DNA from: an uncultured Alphaproteobacteria bacterium
GTDB taxonomy: Bacteria > Pseudomonadota > Alphaproteobacteria > Puniceispirillales > UBA1172
Direction of reading: 5' to 3'
Length of the DNA stretch: 64,000 bases
Assembly (NCBI GenBank): GCA_937952245.1
Contig: CALFYS010000117.1
Location: 1-64,000 of the forward strand
Program-made: the position numbers and the translations under genes
The notes under the pieces: model-generated
Seen by the model: the letters and a program-made list of their open reading frames with translations, nothing else
Databases searched by the model: none
What the model was told of the DNA's origin: nothing
In this document: piece after piece, positions 34,616-44,291 of the stretch
Layout of the letters: each line of letters begins with the position of its first letter
How positions within the stretch are numbered: the first letter of the stretch is position 1

Positions 34616-35092
34616 TTAATATAGCCCCATCTCCACCCCAACGGCGAGGGTTAAGGCCAATTCCGCGGTTTCATCAATGAATTGGTCTTGCCAGTCGCCT
34701 TTTAAGATTAACGGTTCCGCCACCAGCCGCCAGCGTAATCCGGTCATAATCGCGGTCAGCCCCAGTTTTGTTCCCGTGCCGTCAAGACCTGCGCGAATAT
34801 ATATAGCAACAGGCTTGGCGGCGGAGACCTCAAGCAAATGGTTATAGCTGCGGTCAAAGAAATCTTTTGTTGCCCCTGCCATTGCGCCGATATTTTCAGT
34901 TGTGCCAATAATAATGCCATCGGCGGCAAGCGCGTCGTGATGGGTGCAATCAAATGGTGATTTGGTGATCAAATGAACATTGCCATCAGCTTCTATCGAA
35001 TGACAGGCGGCATCCCGCAAGGTTGCGGTGTTTTCCGATGGGGCGTGGGCAATGAAAAGAATGGTTTTCTTTGACATAGGTAATTGTGGCAT
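34616..35092 (-). CDS. Flavodoxin-like/NAD(P)H-FMN oxidoreductase family protein
   Basis: 158 residues of flavodoxin fold: KTILFIAHAPSENTATL forms the first strand and phosphate loop, IIIGTTENIGAMAGATKDFFDR the FMN-ring loop. Met1 (35092) and Met6 (35077) are both possible starts; neither has a convincing ribosome site. Such stand-alone proteins usually bind FMN and act as quinone or flavin reductases. Partner unknown. Confidence 0.75.
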   Translation of the reverse strand: MPQLPMSKKTILFIAHAPSENTATLRDAACHSIEADGNVHLITKSPFDCTHHDALAADGIIIGTTENIGAMAGATKDFFDRSYNHLLEVSAAKPVAIYIRAGLDGTGTKLGLTAIMTGLRWRLVAEPLILKGDWQDQFIDETAELALTLAVGVEMGLY

Positions 35093-35182
35093 TGAAAAAG
35101 ACGAACAACCAGTATTTTTTATCCGTTGATTTGATAAGGTTCTGGCTGGATATTTGGGCGTTTACGCTATCTTGAGGGGATC

Positions 35183-36112
35183 ATGCCGAAAAAAATCGCG
35201 ATAGAACAAGGCGGCTGGCCTCTCTTTAAAGCCAATTTAGTGGTGACGCTGGCCATGGTGCTGTTTTCCTTCAGCCTGCCTATTTTGGAAATCATGGCCG
35301 ATGATTATTCCGTCACCGCTTTGGTGGTGATCCGCAATATTCTTTCGGGTGGATTTTTATTGGCGCTGGGGTTGTTGGTTGAACGCCACCACCGCTTGTC
35401 GCCTTCGGGTTGGCGTCATGCCATCACCGCTGGCGGGTTTTGGTATCTCGTCACCATGATTTGCCTAACATACGCGGTGGTGTTCACCGGCGCCTTTGCC
35501 ACGGCGGTGATCTTATCCCTGATCCCTGTTGTTTCGGCGGTGATTGACGTGATCACCGGACAAGACCGCATTGGCCCAAGGCTGGCCACGGCTTTGGTGG
35601 TTTCCATCAGCGGCGGTGTTTTGGCATCGGTGGGGTTTGATACTTCCGCCAGCATGGCCATCGGCTTTGGTGAGCTCATGCTTTTCCTTGGGGTGACGTC
35701 ATGGGTGATGATGTCCCGTTATGTTGATCAGAACATGGCGGATGAACCGCCGATTACAGGCCTTGGGGTGATTATTCTTCTGCCTGGGTTGATGCTGACG
35801 GTGGTGATGATTGGCCTTGAGGTCACTGAGATTGAAACCTCTGGCTTGATGGCCAGCCTTTCAGCTGAAGACCTGATGTTGATGTTGTTTTTAGGGATCG
35901 TATCATCGGCGGGGTCAATGGTGTTCTGGTTTAAGGGCGTGTCCTTATTGGGCGTGACCATCGCCAGTTTGCAACAAAATCTGGTGCCTGTTCTTGTCTT
36001 GGTGCAAGTCACGATACTGGGTCAAGACTTGGATCCGGTTAAAATCTTTGGCGGTGTTTTGGTGGTCATGGGGGCGTTGATTGCCCAGATTAGGAAAATA
36101 AAACCAAATTAA
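35183..36112 (+). CDS. EamA/DMT-superfamily transporter
   Basis: 309 residues, about ten predicted membrane helices in two EamA repeats (NILSGGFLLALGLL and LLGVTIASLQQNLVPVLVLV are typical segments). A TTGAGGGG site precedes the ATG. Divergent from the flavodoxin-like gene. An inner-membrane exporter of unknown substrate. Confidence 0.88.
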   Translation: MPKKIAIEQGGWPLFKANLVVTLAMVLFSFSLPILEIMADDYSVTALVVIRNILSGGFLLALGLLVERHHRLSPSGWRHAITAGGFWYLVTMICLTYAVVFTGAFATAVILSLIPVVSAVIDVITGQDRIGPRLATALVVSISGGVLASVGFDTSASMAIGFGELMLFLGVTSWVMMSRYVDQNMADEPPITGLGVIILLPGLMLTVVMIGLEVTEIETSGLMASLSAEDLMLMLFLGIVSSAGSMVFWFKGVSLLGVTIASLQQNLVPVLVLVQVTILGQDLDPVKIFGGVLVVMGALIAQIRKIKPN

Positions 36113-36161
36113 TTCAATTGGGTGGTTTGAAAATCCCATCATTTTGGTGCATAACATCACC

Positions 36162-37673
36162 ATGATGACTGATCCTAAAAACATAATTAAAGCCCTCCAA
36201 GAAAGCCGCGATCAACACAAGGTTGATGCGGCGATGCTGACAACACGATTAATGACGCCGGAGACCGCTGGCCATATGGTCATGGGTCTTGATGATATGA
36301 GCGTTGATTTCAGCCGCCAGACCATCACCGATGATCAATGGCAAATGCTGGTGGATTGGGCGCAATATATTCTGCCGAAACGGGACGCGATGCTGGCGGG
36401 GGAAATCGTCAATATCAGCGAAAACAGACCGGCGCTTCATGCCCATCTGCGCAACCCTGATGAACAAATGGCACGCGATAATCTCGATGCCATGGCCGCC
36501 ATGACTGAAAATATACTGGCGCTTGGGGTTGAAGATGTGGTTGCGATTGGGATCGGCGGGTCATATCTGGGGCCGAAAATGGCGGTTGATGCGTTGGCGC
36601 CGTTCCATCAAGGGCCTGATGTTCATTTTGTCAGCAATATCGACCCGTCCCATCTTGATGATCTGCTGGCAGGTTTAAACCCTGTGACAACAGCGGTGAT
36701 CGCCATATCAAAAACATTCACCACGACTGAAACCTTAATGAATTTGACCGCGGCGGAAGCTTGGTTTGAACGCGGCGGCGTGGCCTCAAAAGGGCGGGTG
36801 ATCGCTGTTACGTCACGCCCTGATGTTGCCGAAGAACGCGGGATTGATGCCCATTTGGTCTTGCCCATGGATGAAGGTGTTGGCGGGCGGTTTTCTTTAT
36901 GGTCAGCGGTGGGCTTGCCGATCATGGTGGCGGTTGGGGCTGAAATGTTCACCGCGATGATCGCCGGCGCAAGCCAGATGGATGACCATTTTGCCCATGC
37001 TGATATTGCTGAAAATATGCCGATTATGGCGGGGATGGTCAGGGTTTGGAACCGCGCCTTTTTAGGCCATAGCGGTTTGGCGGTGATCCCCTATGACCAG
37101 CGGTTGAATTTATTGCCATCATGGTTGCAGCAATTGGAAATGGAATCAAACGGCAAGGCTGTCACCGCAACGGGTGAGCCGCAAGAGCTGGCAACATCAC
37201 CGATTGTTTTTGGTGAGGCGGGCAGCAATGTTCAACATTCCTTTTTCCAGATGATCCATCAATCGAATGATCTTATTCCTGTCGATTTTCTCGCGCCATT
37301 AGACCCGGTGTCATTAGTGGGGGATGCCACCCATGACACCATGACGCGGCATCGGGATTTGATTGTGCAAATGTTGGCGCAGGCCGATTGTTTGGCGCAA
37401 GGGGATCAAGCCCGTGGTTTCACCGGTGGGCGGCCTTCTTCTGTTGTCACCTGGGGTGAGACGACGCCATATTCCTTGGGGCGGGTGCTGGCCTATTATG
37501 AGCATATCACCGCGGTCAGCGGCTGGTGCCTTGATCTCAATAGTTTTGATCAGCCCGGGGTTGAATTGGGCAAAATTCTTGCCCGTGATTATCAGGCCTA
37601 TTTGGATGATGGCAGGGGGGCGGAAAACATCCCGCCCGCCAGCCGATTAATCCTTGATCGTTATCAGGATTAA
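36162..37673 (+). CDS. pgi: Glucose-6-phosphate isomerase
   Basis: About 503 residues. PGI motifs are clear: IGIGGSYLGPKMAVDAL, ISKTFTTTETLMN (phosphate-binding), the catalytic Glu in GGRFSLWSAVGLPI, the His in FGEAGSNVQHSFFQMIHQ, and the C-terminal Lys region in DQPGVELGKILA. It interconverts glucose-6-P and fructose-6-P. ATG 36162 or 36165 is likelier than the upstream in-frame GTG. It precedes, but probably does not belong to, the carnitine gene cluster (117-bp gap). Confidence 0.95.
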   Translation: MMTDPKNIIKALQESRDQHKVDAAMLTTRLMTPETAGHMVMGLDDMSVDFSRQTITDDQWQMLVDWAQYILPKRDAMLAGEIVNISENRPALHAHLRNPDEQMARDNLDAMAAMTENILALGVEDVVAIGIGGSYLGPKMAVDALAPFHQGPDVHFVSNIDPSHLDDLLAGLNPVTTAVIAISKTFTTTETLMNLTAAEAWFERGGVASKGRVIAVTSRPDVAEERGIDAHLVLPMDEGVGGRFSLWSAVGLPIMVAVGAEMFTAMIAGASQMDDHFAHADIAENMPIMAGMVRVWNRAFLGHSGLAVIPYDQRLNLLPSWLQQLEMESNGKAVTATGEPQELATSPIVFGEAGSNVQHSFFQMIHQSNDLIPVDFLAPLDPVSLVGDATHDTMTRHRDLIVQMLAQADCLAQGDQARGFTGGRPSSVVTWGETTPYSLGRVLAYYEHITAVSGWCLDLNSFDQPGVELGKILARDYQAYLDDGRGAENIPPASRLILDRYQD

Positions 37674-37790
37674 TAGCGCATAAGGGCAGTCTTTTCAGGG
37701 CGAATATTATTTGTCATTTGATGGCAAAAAACATTTCCCTTTTATTAAAATTTAGTCATGATCTTTTGTAAATTTGCGGAGGATCATGCC

Positions 37791-38678
37791 ATGAATACTG
37801 AGATTTTCATCACCTGTGCGGTTACAGGTTCAGGGGACACAACATCGAAATCTGATCTTGTTCCCGTCACCCCGAAAGAAATTGCAGAAAGCGCCATCGA
37901 AGCGGCAAAAGCAGGGGCGGCGATTGCCCATTGCCATGTGCGTGATCCTGAAACCGGCGCGCCAGCACGTGACCTTGAGTTATATCGTGAAGTGGTTGAT
38001 CGCATCCGGTCTTCTGATACCGATGTGGTGATTAACCTGACGGCAGGGATGGGCGGCGATATTATTATCGGTTCCGCCGAAGCCCCGCTGCCCTTGGATG
38101 GCTCAACCGATATGGTGGGGGCATCTGTTCGGACAGAACACGTTCGCGAATTATTGCCTGAAATCTGCACCCTTGATTGCGGAACGATGAACTTTTCCCA
38201 TGGCGATTACATCATGGCCAACACGCCGTCTATGTTGCGCGCCATGGCCAAGCAAATGCAGGACGCGGGCGTGCGCCCTGAAATTGAAGTCTTTGATACA
38301 GGGCATTTGGTCTTGGCCAAGGATTTGGTCAAAGAAGGCCTGATTGATGATCCGGTTCTGGTGCAATTGTGCATGGGCATTCCTTACGGCGCGCCTGATG
38401 ACATTAATTCCTTGATGGCCTTGGTTAATAATATGCCGGAAGGCTGGATTTATTCGGCGTTTTCCATTGGCCGTGGGCAGTTGCCCTACGCCGCGCTTGC
38501 CCCGATCACGGGCGGCAATGTGCGGGTTGGCTTGGAAGATAATATCTATCTTTCACGCGGCAATCTGGCGACCAACGCCCAATTGGTTGAACGTGCGGTG
38601 ACCATCAATGAAGCCATGAATATTAAAATCATGACGCCTGAAGATGTTCGCGCCAAATTGAAATTGAAAAAACGGTAA
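37791..38678 (+). CDS. Beta-keto acid cleavage enzyme (BKACE, DUF849), dehydrocarnitine type
   Basis: 295 residues; the start at 37791 is set by GGAGGATCATGCC. Zinc ligands His47 and His49 (AHCHVRDPETG) and the later EVFDTGHL segment define the BKACE family, which condenses a beta-keto acid with acetyl-CoA. Next to a carnitine dehydrogenase-thioesterase fusion, the specific role is 3-dehydrocarnitine plus acetyl-CoA giving betainyl-CoA plus acetoacetate (the CdhC role). First gene of a five-gene run. Confidence 0.88.
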   Translation: MNTEIFITCAVTGSGDTTSKSDLVPVTPKEIAESAIEAAKAGAAIAHCHVRDPETGAPARDLELYREVVDRIRSSDTDVVINLTAGMGGDIIIGSAEAPLPLDGSTDMVGASVRTEHVRELLPEICTLDCGTMNFSHGDYIMANTPSMLRAMAKQMQDAGVRPEIEVFDTGHLVLAKDLVKEGLIDDPVLVQLCMGIPYGAPDDINSLMALVNNMPEGWIYSAFSIGRGQLPYAALAPITGGNVRVGLEDNIYLSRGNLATNAQLVERAVTINEAMNIKIMTPEDVRAKLKLKKR

Positions 38679-38683
38679 GCGAT

Positions 38684-40159
38684 ATGAGCATGATCAAAAA
38701 AGCCGCGGTTGTTGGTGGCGGCGTTATCGGCGGCGGTTGGGCGGCACGGTTGGTGCTGGCAGGTGTTGATGTTGCGGTGGCTGATCCTGATCCTGATGCC
38801 AAGCGCAAATTGGACGCGATCATGGCGAACGCGGAACGCGCCATGGCGCGGCTTTGGCCGGGGCAAACCTTGGGCAACGCTGGCCGTTTGACCTATGAAA
38901 AATCAATTGGTGATGCGGTTGCGGGGGCTGATCTGGTGCAGGAATCCGCGCCGGAACGTCTTGATCTGAAAAAACGAATTCATCAAGAAATTGGTGAAGC
39001 GGCCTCAGATGATGTGGTTATCGGCTCATCAACCTCGGGGTTATTGCCAACTGAAATCCAAGCCGATATGCCAAGGGCTGATCGGATGATGGTGGCGCAT
39101 CCTTATAACCCTGTTTATCTCTTGCCCGTGGTTGAGATTGTCGGCGGTGAACAAACATCAAGCGCCGCCATCACCAAAGCCATGGAGCTTTACGCCAGCA
39201 TTGGGATGAAGCCTGTTCATCTGCAAAAGGAAATTGACGCTTTTGTGGGGGATCGTTTGCTGGAGGCCATGTGGCGCGAAAGCCTGTGGCTGATCAAAGA
39301 TGGCATCGCCACGGCGGAAACGATTGATGATGTTGTGCGCTATGGGCTTGGGTTGCGCTATGCCCAAATGGGGCAGTTCATGACCTATCGCTTGGGCGGT
39401 GGTGAAGCTGGTGTTCGTCATTTCTTGGAACAGTTTGGCCCTTCCCTGCAATGGCCTTGGACCAAATTAATGGATGTTCCTGAATGGAATGATGAGCTGA
39501 TTGATATGATCGCCACCCAAAGTGATGATCAAGCCAAAGGCAAATCAATCGCCGAATTGGAAGAAATTCGCGATAACAATTTGGTGGATATTCTGAAAGC
39601 CCTGAAAGCTAATGATTGGGGGGCTGGGGCGCTTATTCAAAACCCCGCCGAAGAAAGCGTTAAATCCGGCAATAATGATTTGCCCGAAGGCAAGGTGCTG
39701 GAAACATGGTCCGGTGTTGTTGATCAGTCTTGGACAGATTACAACGGCCATATGACGGAGTTCCGCTATCTGGAAGTGTTCAGCATGGCAACGGATCGCT
39801 TGTTGGTCTGGATTGGCGGCGGCCCTGCTTATGTCGAAACCGGCGCGTCATGGTACACGATTGAAACCCATATCAAGCATCTCGATGAAGTGGCGGCGGG
39901 AAAACCGATGCGGGTGGAAACCCAATTGGTTCAGCATGATGATAAACGCATCCATCTGTTCCACCATCTTTATGGTGTGGAAAAGGGCAATCTGCTGGCC
40001 ACGGGTGAGCATATGTTGATGCACGTGGATATGACGGAAGGGCGGTCCAGCGTCATGCCCGATGCCATGAAATCCATGTTGGATGTGATCGCGGATCGGC
40101 AATCGGATCTGCCCAAGCCTGACGCGGCGGGGGCGGCGATTGGCCTCAGAAAAAAGTAA
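38684..40159 (+). CDS. L-carnitine dehydrogenase-betainyl-CoA thioesterase fusion
   Basis: 491 residues. The N-terminal module (1-310) is a 3-hydroxyacyl-CoA-dehydrogenase-type NAD enzyme: GGGVIGGGWAARL (11-23), Ser117 and His139 (MVAHPYNPVYLLP), and Glu151. The C-terminal module (about 335-480) is a hot-dog thioesterase, with DYNGHMTEFRYLEVF starting at 352. This architecture is the known carnitine 3-dehydrogenase/betainyl-CoA thioesterase. It lies five bases after the BKACE gene, so the oxidation, thiolysis and hydrolysis steps to glycine betaine are encoded side by side. ATG 38684 or 38690 could be the start. Confidence 0.92.
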   Translation: MSMIKKAAVVGGGVIGGGWAARLVLAGVDVAVADPDPDAKRKLDAIMANAERAMARLWPGQTLGNAGRLTYEKSIGDAVAGADLVQESAPERLDLKKRIHQEIGEAASDDVVIGSSTSGLLPTEIQADMPRADRMMVAHPYNPVYLLPVVEIVGGEQTSSAAITKAMELYASIGMKPVHLQKEIDAFVGDRLLEAMWRESLWLIKDGIATAETIDDVVRYGLGLRYAQMGQFMTYRLGGGEAGVRHFLEQFGPSLQWPWTKLMDVPEWNDELIDMIATQSDDQAKGKSIAELEEIRDNNLVDILKALKANDWGAGALIQNPAEESVKSGNNDLPEGKVLETWSGVVDQSWTDYNGHMTEFRYLEVFSMATDRLLVWIGGGPAYVETGASWYTIETHIKHLDEVAAGKPMRVETQLVQHDDKRIHLFHHLYGVEKGNLLATGEHMLMHVDMTEGRSSVMPDAMKSMLDVIADRQSDLPKPDAAGAAIGLRKK

Positions 40160-40195
40160 AATGTTAAGATTAAGGTTATCACTGGAGAGTGGATC

Positions 40196-41356
40196 ATGCA
40201 GTTTGGATTGACCGAAGAACAAGAAATGATCGTCGATACCGTTCGGTCTTTTGTGGAAAATGAAATTTATCCGCTTGAAGATCAAATTGAACGTCTTGGC
40301 GAAGTGCCGAAAGAGATCGCCGATGAGATTAAATCCAAGGTCTTGGGTATGGGGTTTTACGCGCCGAATTTCCCTGAAGAGGTTGGCGGCGGCGGTTTGA
40401 ACCATTTGGAGTTCGCTTTGCTGGAACGTGAGTTGGGTCGAGGTTCAATGGCGTTGACTCATTTCTGGGGGCGGCCGCAAAATATCTTGATGGCTTGCGA
40501 AGGCGAACAGCGTGAAAAATATCTCTTGCCAGCGGTGCGAGGTGAGCGGATGGACGCGCTGGCCATGACCGAACCTGATGCGGGGTCAGATGTCCGCGGG
40601 ATGAAAACAACCGCCCGCCGTGATGGTGACGATTGGATTTTAAACGGCACCAAGCATTTTATTTCCGGCGCGGCTCATGCGGATTTTGTCATTGTCTTTG
40701 TCGCCACAGGGGAAGACATGACCGATAAAGGCCCGAAAAAGCGGATCACCTGTTTTCTGGTGGATCGTGGGCATCCCGGGTTTGAAATCAGCCATGGGTA
40801 TCATTCGGTCTCGCATCGCGGCTATGACAATATGGTGCTGAGCTTTGATGATTGCCGCCTGCCCAATAGTCAGGTCTTGGGCGAAGTTGACGGCGGTTTT
40901 GATGTCATGAACACTTGGCTTTATGCAACACGGATTACGGTGGCCGCCATGTGTGTGGGGCGTGCCCGCCGTGTCTTGGATATTGCCACCCAATATTGTG
41001 TTGACCGCAAGCAATTCGGCCAGCAGATCGGGAAATTCCAAGGGGTGAGTTTTAAACTGGCCGATATGGTGACCGAAATTGACGCCGCCGATTGGCTGAC
41101 CTTGGCATCGGCATGGCGGCTTGATGAAGGGCTTGAAGCCAATCGCGAGATTGCATCGGCGAAACTTTATGCCTCTGAAATGCTGGCGCGGGTGACGGAT
41201 GAAGCGATACAAATCCACGGCGGGATGGGGCTGATGGCTGATCTGCCGCTGGAACGGTTCTGGCGCGATGCGCGGGTTGAACGGATTTGGGATGGCACAT
41301 CTGAAATTCAGCGTCATATCATTAGCCGTGATATGTTGCGCCGCCTCGGTGGTTAA
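40196..41356 (+). CDS. Acyl-CoA dehydrogenase, probable gamma-butyrobetainyl-CoA dehydrogenase
   Basis: 386 residues with the three-part ACAD fold. FAD/substrate motifs are AMTEPDAGSDVRGMKTTA, the FISGAAHADFVIVF strand, QFGQQIGKFQGVSFKLADM, and C-terminal QIHGGMGLMADLPLERFWRDARVERIWDGTSEIQR. In medium-chain ACADs the base is Glu in the IYEGT loop; here the loop reads IWDGT, so Asp occupies that position. Context (CoA ligase, CaiD-like hydratase, carnitine dehydrogenase) indicates gamma-butyrobetainyl-CoA to crotonobetainyl-CoA. GGAGAG ribosome site. Confidence 0.87.
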   Translation: MQFGLTEEQEMIVDTVRSFVENEIYPLEDQIERLGEVPKEIADEIKSKVLGMGFYAPNFPEEVGGGGLNHLEFALLERELGRGSMALTHFWGRPQNILMACEGEQREKYLLPAVRGERMDALAMTEPDAGSDVRGMKTTARRDGDDWILNGTKHFISGAAHADFVIVFVATGEDMTDKGPKKRITCFLVDRGHPGFEISHGYHSVSHRGYDNMVLSFDDCRLPNSQVLGEVDGGFDVMNTWLYATRITVAAMCVGRARRVLDIATQYCVDRKQFGQQIGKFQGVSFKLADMVTEIDAADWLTLASAWRLDEGLEANREIASAKLYASEMLARVTDEAIQIHGGMGLMADLPLERFWRDARVERIWDGTSEIQRHIISRDMLRRLGG

Positions 41357-41373
41357 GCCTGAAAGGTCTGGCC

Positions 41374-43464
41374 ATGCCTAACCCTAATCTTGCCCCTAAC
41401 CCGACTTCATTTAATCAGGAGTCATTGCAGCGGCTGTTGCGGCCACGGCATATTGTGGTGATGGGTGGGCGCTGGGCGGAAGCGGTGATTGTCTCCTGCC
41501 TTGATATGGGGTTTGAAGGCGAAATCTGGCCTGTTCACCCCAATAAGGCAGAGATTAACGGCATTAAAGCTTATCCCTCTTTGGATGCGTTGCCGGAACC
41601 GCCTGACGCGGTCTTCTTAGGGATTAACCGCCATGCCTCCATCGAGATGATCAAAGAATTATCCGCCATGGGCGCGGGCGGGGTGGTGGCTTTTGCCTCA
41701 GGTTTTGCCGAAGTCGATGATGGCGCGGATTTGCAACAAGAATTGGTTGCCGCCGCTGGCGCTATGCCTGTGTTAGGGCCAAATTGCTATGGCATGATCA
41801 ACTATCTGGACGGGGCGTTGTTATGGCCTGACGTGCATGGCGGGGCGCGGGTGGAGAGCGGGGTGGCGATCATCACGCAGTCATCAAACCTGTCGATTAA
41901 CCTGACGATGCAAACCGCTGGCCTGCCGATTGCTTATATGCTGACCTTGGGCAATCAAGCGATGATCGGCATGGCGGCCTTGATTGATGCGGTGGCGGCG
42001 GATGATCGGGTGACGGCCATTGGCCTTCATATTGAAGGCATCCGTGATGCTGATGTTTTTGCCGAAGCCGTCAAGACGGCAAAGGCGCGGGGCAAACCCT
42101 TGGTGGCGATTAAAGCAGGCGCATCCGAAGGCGCGCAGGCCATGACCTTTTCCCATACCGCGTCTTTGGCGGGGGCGCATCGCGTGTCGCTGGCCTTCCT
42201 CAAGCGGCTCGGCATTGGCGTGATTGAAAGCGTGGATGGGTTTCTGCAAACCCTGTCTTTGCTGCATCTTTTTGGCAAGATTGACGATTCCAGCATCCTG
42301 ACCTTGTCCTGTTCAGGGGGGGAGGCCTCATTAATCGCTGATACGGCCGACCGCCATGGGCTGATCATGCCGCCGTTGAGCGAGCAGGCCAGCGATGCGA
42401 TCAGGGCAACGGTGAACCCGCTGGTGACGGTCAGCAATCCTTTTGATTATCACACTTTTGATTGGGGGGATCGCGCCCGTTTAACGGCGACTTTTACCGC
42501 CAGTATGCAGGCCGACCAAGGGGTCAGTATTTTGATTATTGATTTCCCACGGCAAGAATTGGGACGGGCTGATGATTGGCAATTGGCCATTGACGCTTGG
42601 TCAGATGCCCAGCAAGCAACAGGCAAGATCGCCGTGGTTCTTGCCAGTATGCCTGAATTGCTGCCGCCTCATATTGCCCATGATCTGGTGGCGCGAGGCA
42701 TCGCGCCCCTGCGCGGGTTTGATGCGGGACTGTCGGCGATCGCCGCCGCCCATCAAGCCAGCCAGCCGAGTGATTACCATCCGATTGGGTTGAACCCTAT
42801 TGATGCTGATGCTGAAATGGAAAGCCTTGGCGAAAAACAAGCCAAAACAGTGCTGGCCGAATTTGGTGTCGCGGTGCCAGACGGTATTTTGGCCACAAGC
42901 CTTGATGATGCGCTTTCTTTCGGGGAAGATAAAAATCTGGTGATGAAAATCACAACTGTCGCCCATAAAACCGAAGAAGATGGGGTCAGGCTCAACATCA
43001 AGGGCAAAGAGGCGATTGCAAAAGCTTGGGAAGATTTATCGCCATCAGGGCCTGTCTTGATGGAAGACATGATTGATGATGGTGTTGCCGAAGTGATTAT
43101 TGGTGTGGCGCGGGATCCGTTATTGGGGCTTCATCTGGTGATCGGGATGGGCGGGATCTTAGCAGAATTGACCCGCGATACAGCCTTGGTGATGATGCCC
43201 GCGAGCCGCGATGATCTGTCGGATGCGATTGACAGCACCATGGTGGCGGCCTTGCTGGCGGGCTATCGCGGCAAGCCAAAAGGGGATCGCAAGGCGTTGA
43301 TTGATCTGATCATGGCGGTGCAGGATTTCGCCATACAGCATCAAACAAGGCTGGTGGAAATGGATATAAACCCGGTGATGATCAGGCCAGAAAACCGTGA
43401 TGGTAACGCTAAGCCGCAAGGCGCGGTCGCGGTTGATGCTTTAATCCGCTGGGCAAAGTCATGA
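41374..43464 (+). CDS. NDP-forming acyl-CoA synthetase, probable butyrobetaine/carnitine CoA ligase
   Basis: 696 residues, acetate-CoA ligase (ADP-forming) architecture: CoA-binding domain (about 20-150), succinyl-CoA-synthetase-like flavodoxin domains (about 150-470) with phospho-His261 in FSHTASLAG, and a C-terminal ATP-grasp domain (about 485-690). This type replaces the AMP-forming CaiC-type ligase. It should activate gamma-butyrobetaine (and possibly crotonobetaine or carnitine) to the CoA ester. Spaced 17 bp after the ACAD and 13 bp before the CaiD-like gene. Confidence 0.87.
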   Translation: MPNPNLAPNPTSFNQESLQRLLRPRHIVVMGGRWAEAVIVSCLDMGFEGEIWPVHPNKAEINGIKAYPSLDALPEPPDAVFLGINRHASIEMIKELSAMGAGGVVAFASGFAEVDDGADLQQELVAAAGAMPVLGPNCYGMINYLDGALLWPDVHGGARVESGVAIITQSSNLSINLTMQTAGLPIAYMLTLGNQAMIGMAALIDAVAADDRVTAIGLHIEGIRDADVFAEAVKTAKARGKPLVAIKAGASEGAQAMTFSHTASLAGAHRVSLAFLKRLGIGVIESVDGFLQTLSLLHLFGKIDDSSILTLSCSGGEASLIADTADRHGLIMPPLSEQASDAIRATVNPLVTVSNPFDYHTFDWGDRARLTATFTASMQADQGVSILIIDFPRQELGRADDWQLAIDAWSDAQQATGKIAVVLASMPELLPPHIAHDLVARGIAPLRGFDAGLSAIAAAHQASQPSDYHPIGLNPIDADAEMESLGEKQAKTVLAEFGVAVPDGILATSLDDALSFGEDKNLVMKITTVAHKTEEDGVRLNIKGKEAIAKAWEDLSPSGPVLMEDMIDDGVAEVIIGVARDPLLGLHLVIGMGGILAELTRDTALVMMPASRDDLSDAIDSTMVAALLAGYRGKPKGDRKALIDLIMAVQDFAIQHQTRLVEMDINPVMIRPENRDGNAKPQGAVAVDALIRWAKS

Positions 43465-43477
43465 AAAGGAGATGAAC

Positions 43478-44260
43478 ATGACGGATGTGATCAAAACAAA
43501 ACGTGATGGCGCGGTGTTTGAAGTTGAACTTGATCGCCCGAAAGCCAATGCGATTGATCTGGCGACAAGCCGCCAAATGGGAGAGGTCTTCAAAGAATTT
43601 CGTGATGACCCTGAATTGCGGGTGGCGATTGTTAGCACCGCGGGCGAAAAGTTTTTCTGCGCCGGATGGGATTTAAAAGCCGCCGCCGATGGCGATGCGG
43701 TCGATGGTGATTACGGTGTTGGCGGTTTTGGGGGGTTGCAAGAATTGCGCGGGCTCAACAAGCCGGTGATCGCGGCGGTTAATGGCATGGCTGTTGGCGG
43801 CGGATTTGAATTGGCCTTATCCTGTGACATGATCTATTGCAGTGACCATTCCAGTTTTGCCTTGCCGGAGATTAAAGCCGGAACCTTGGCGGACGCGGCG
43901 ACGGTGAAATTGCCAAAACGTATCCCGCATCATGTCGCCATGGAAATGCTATTCACTGGCCGTTGGATGGATGCCAAGGAAGCCCATCATCATGGGTTGG
44001 TCAATGCTGTCATGCCGCAAGAAGAATTGATGGATCATGTCCGTTCCATCGCGCGTGATTTGGCGGCAGGCCCGCCATTGGTTTTCGCGGCGATCAAAGA
44101 GGTTGTTCGTGACGCGGAAAATCAAACCTTTCAGGATATGATGAACCGCATCACCAAAAGAAAACTGGCAACGGTCGATATTCTTTATGACAGTGAGGAT
44201 AACTTGGAAGGGGCGAAAGCCTTTGCGGAAAAGCGTGACCCTGTCTGGAAAGGAAAATAG
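43478..44260 (+). CDS. caiD: CaiD-like carnitinyl-CoA dehydratase (crotonobetainyl-CoA hydratase)
   Basis: 260 residues of the crotonase family. The internal ATG at 43478 is preferred over 43472 because AAGGAG lies at proper spacing only from the former. The run GEKFFCAGWDLKAAADGDA followed by GVGGFGGLQEL, and FELALSCDMIYCSDHSSFALPE, closely follows E. coli CaiD. In the cluster it would hydrate crotonobetainyl-CoA to L-carnitinyl-CoA. The usual Gly-Gly after the catalytic Glu loop is replaced by Ala-Ala-Thr, a small oddity. Confidence 0.87.
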   Translation: MTDVIKTKRDGAVFEVELDRPKANAIDLATSRQMGEVFKEFRDDPELRVAIVSTAGEKFFCAGWDLKAAADGDAVDGDYGVGGFGGLQELRGLNKPVIAAVNGMAVGGGFELALSCDMIYCSDHSSFALPEIKAGTLADAATVKLPKRIPHHVAMEMLFTGRWMDAKEAHHHGLVNAVMPQEELMDHVRSIARDLAAGPPLVFAAIKEVVRDAENQTFQDMMNRITKRKLATVDILYDSEDNLEGAKAFAEKRDPVWKGK

Positions 44261-44291
44261 CCCTATATCATGATGACCCTTTTCATAATGA

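Noticed and set aside
40640..41317. 225-codon minus-strand frame
   Set aside because: Antisense to the acyl-CoA dehydrogenase, with no recognisable domain.
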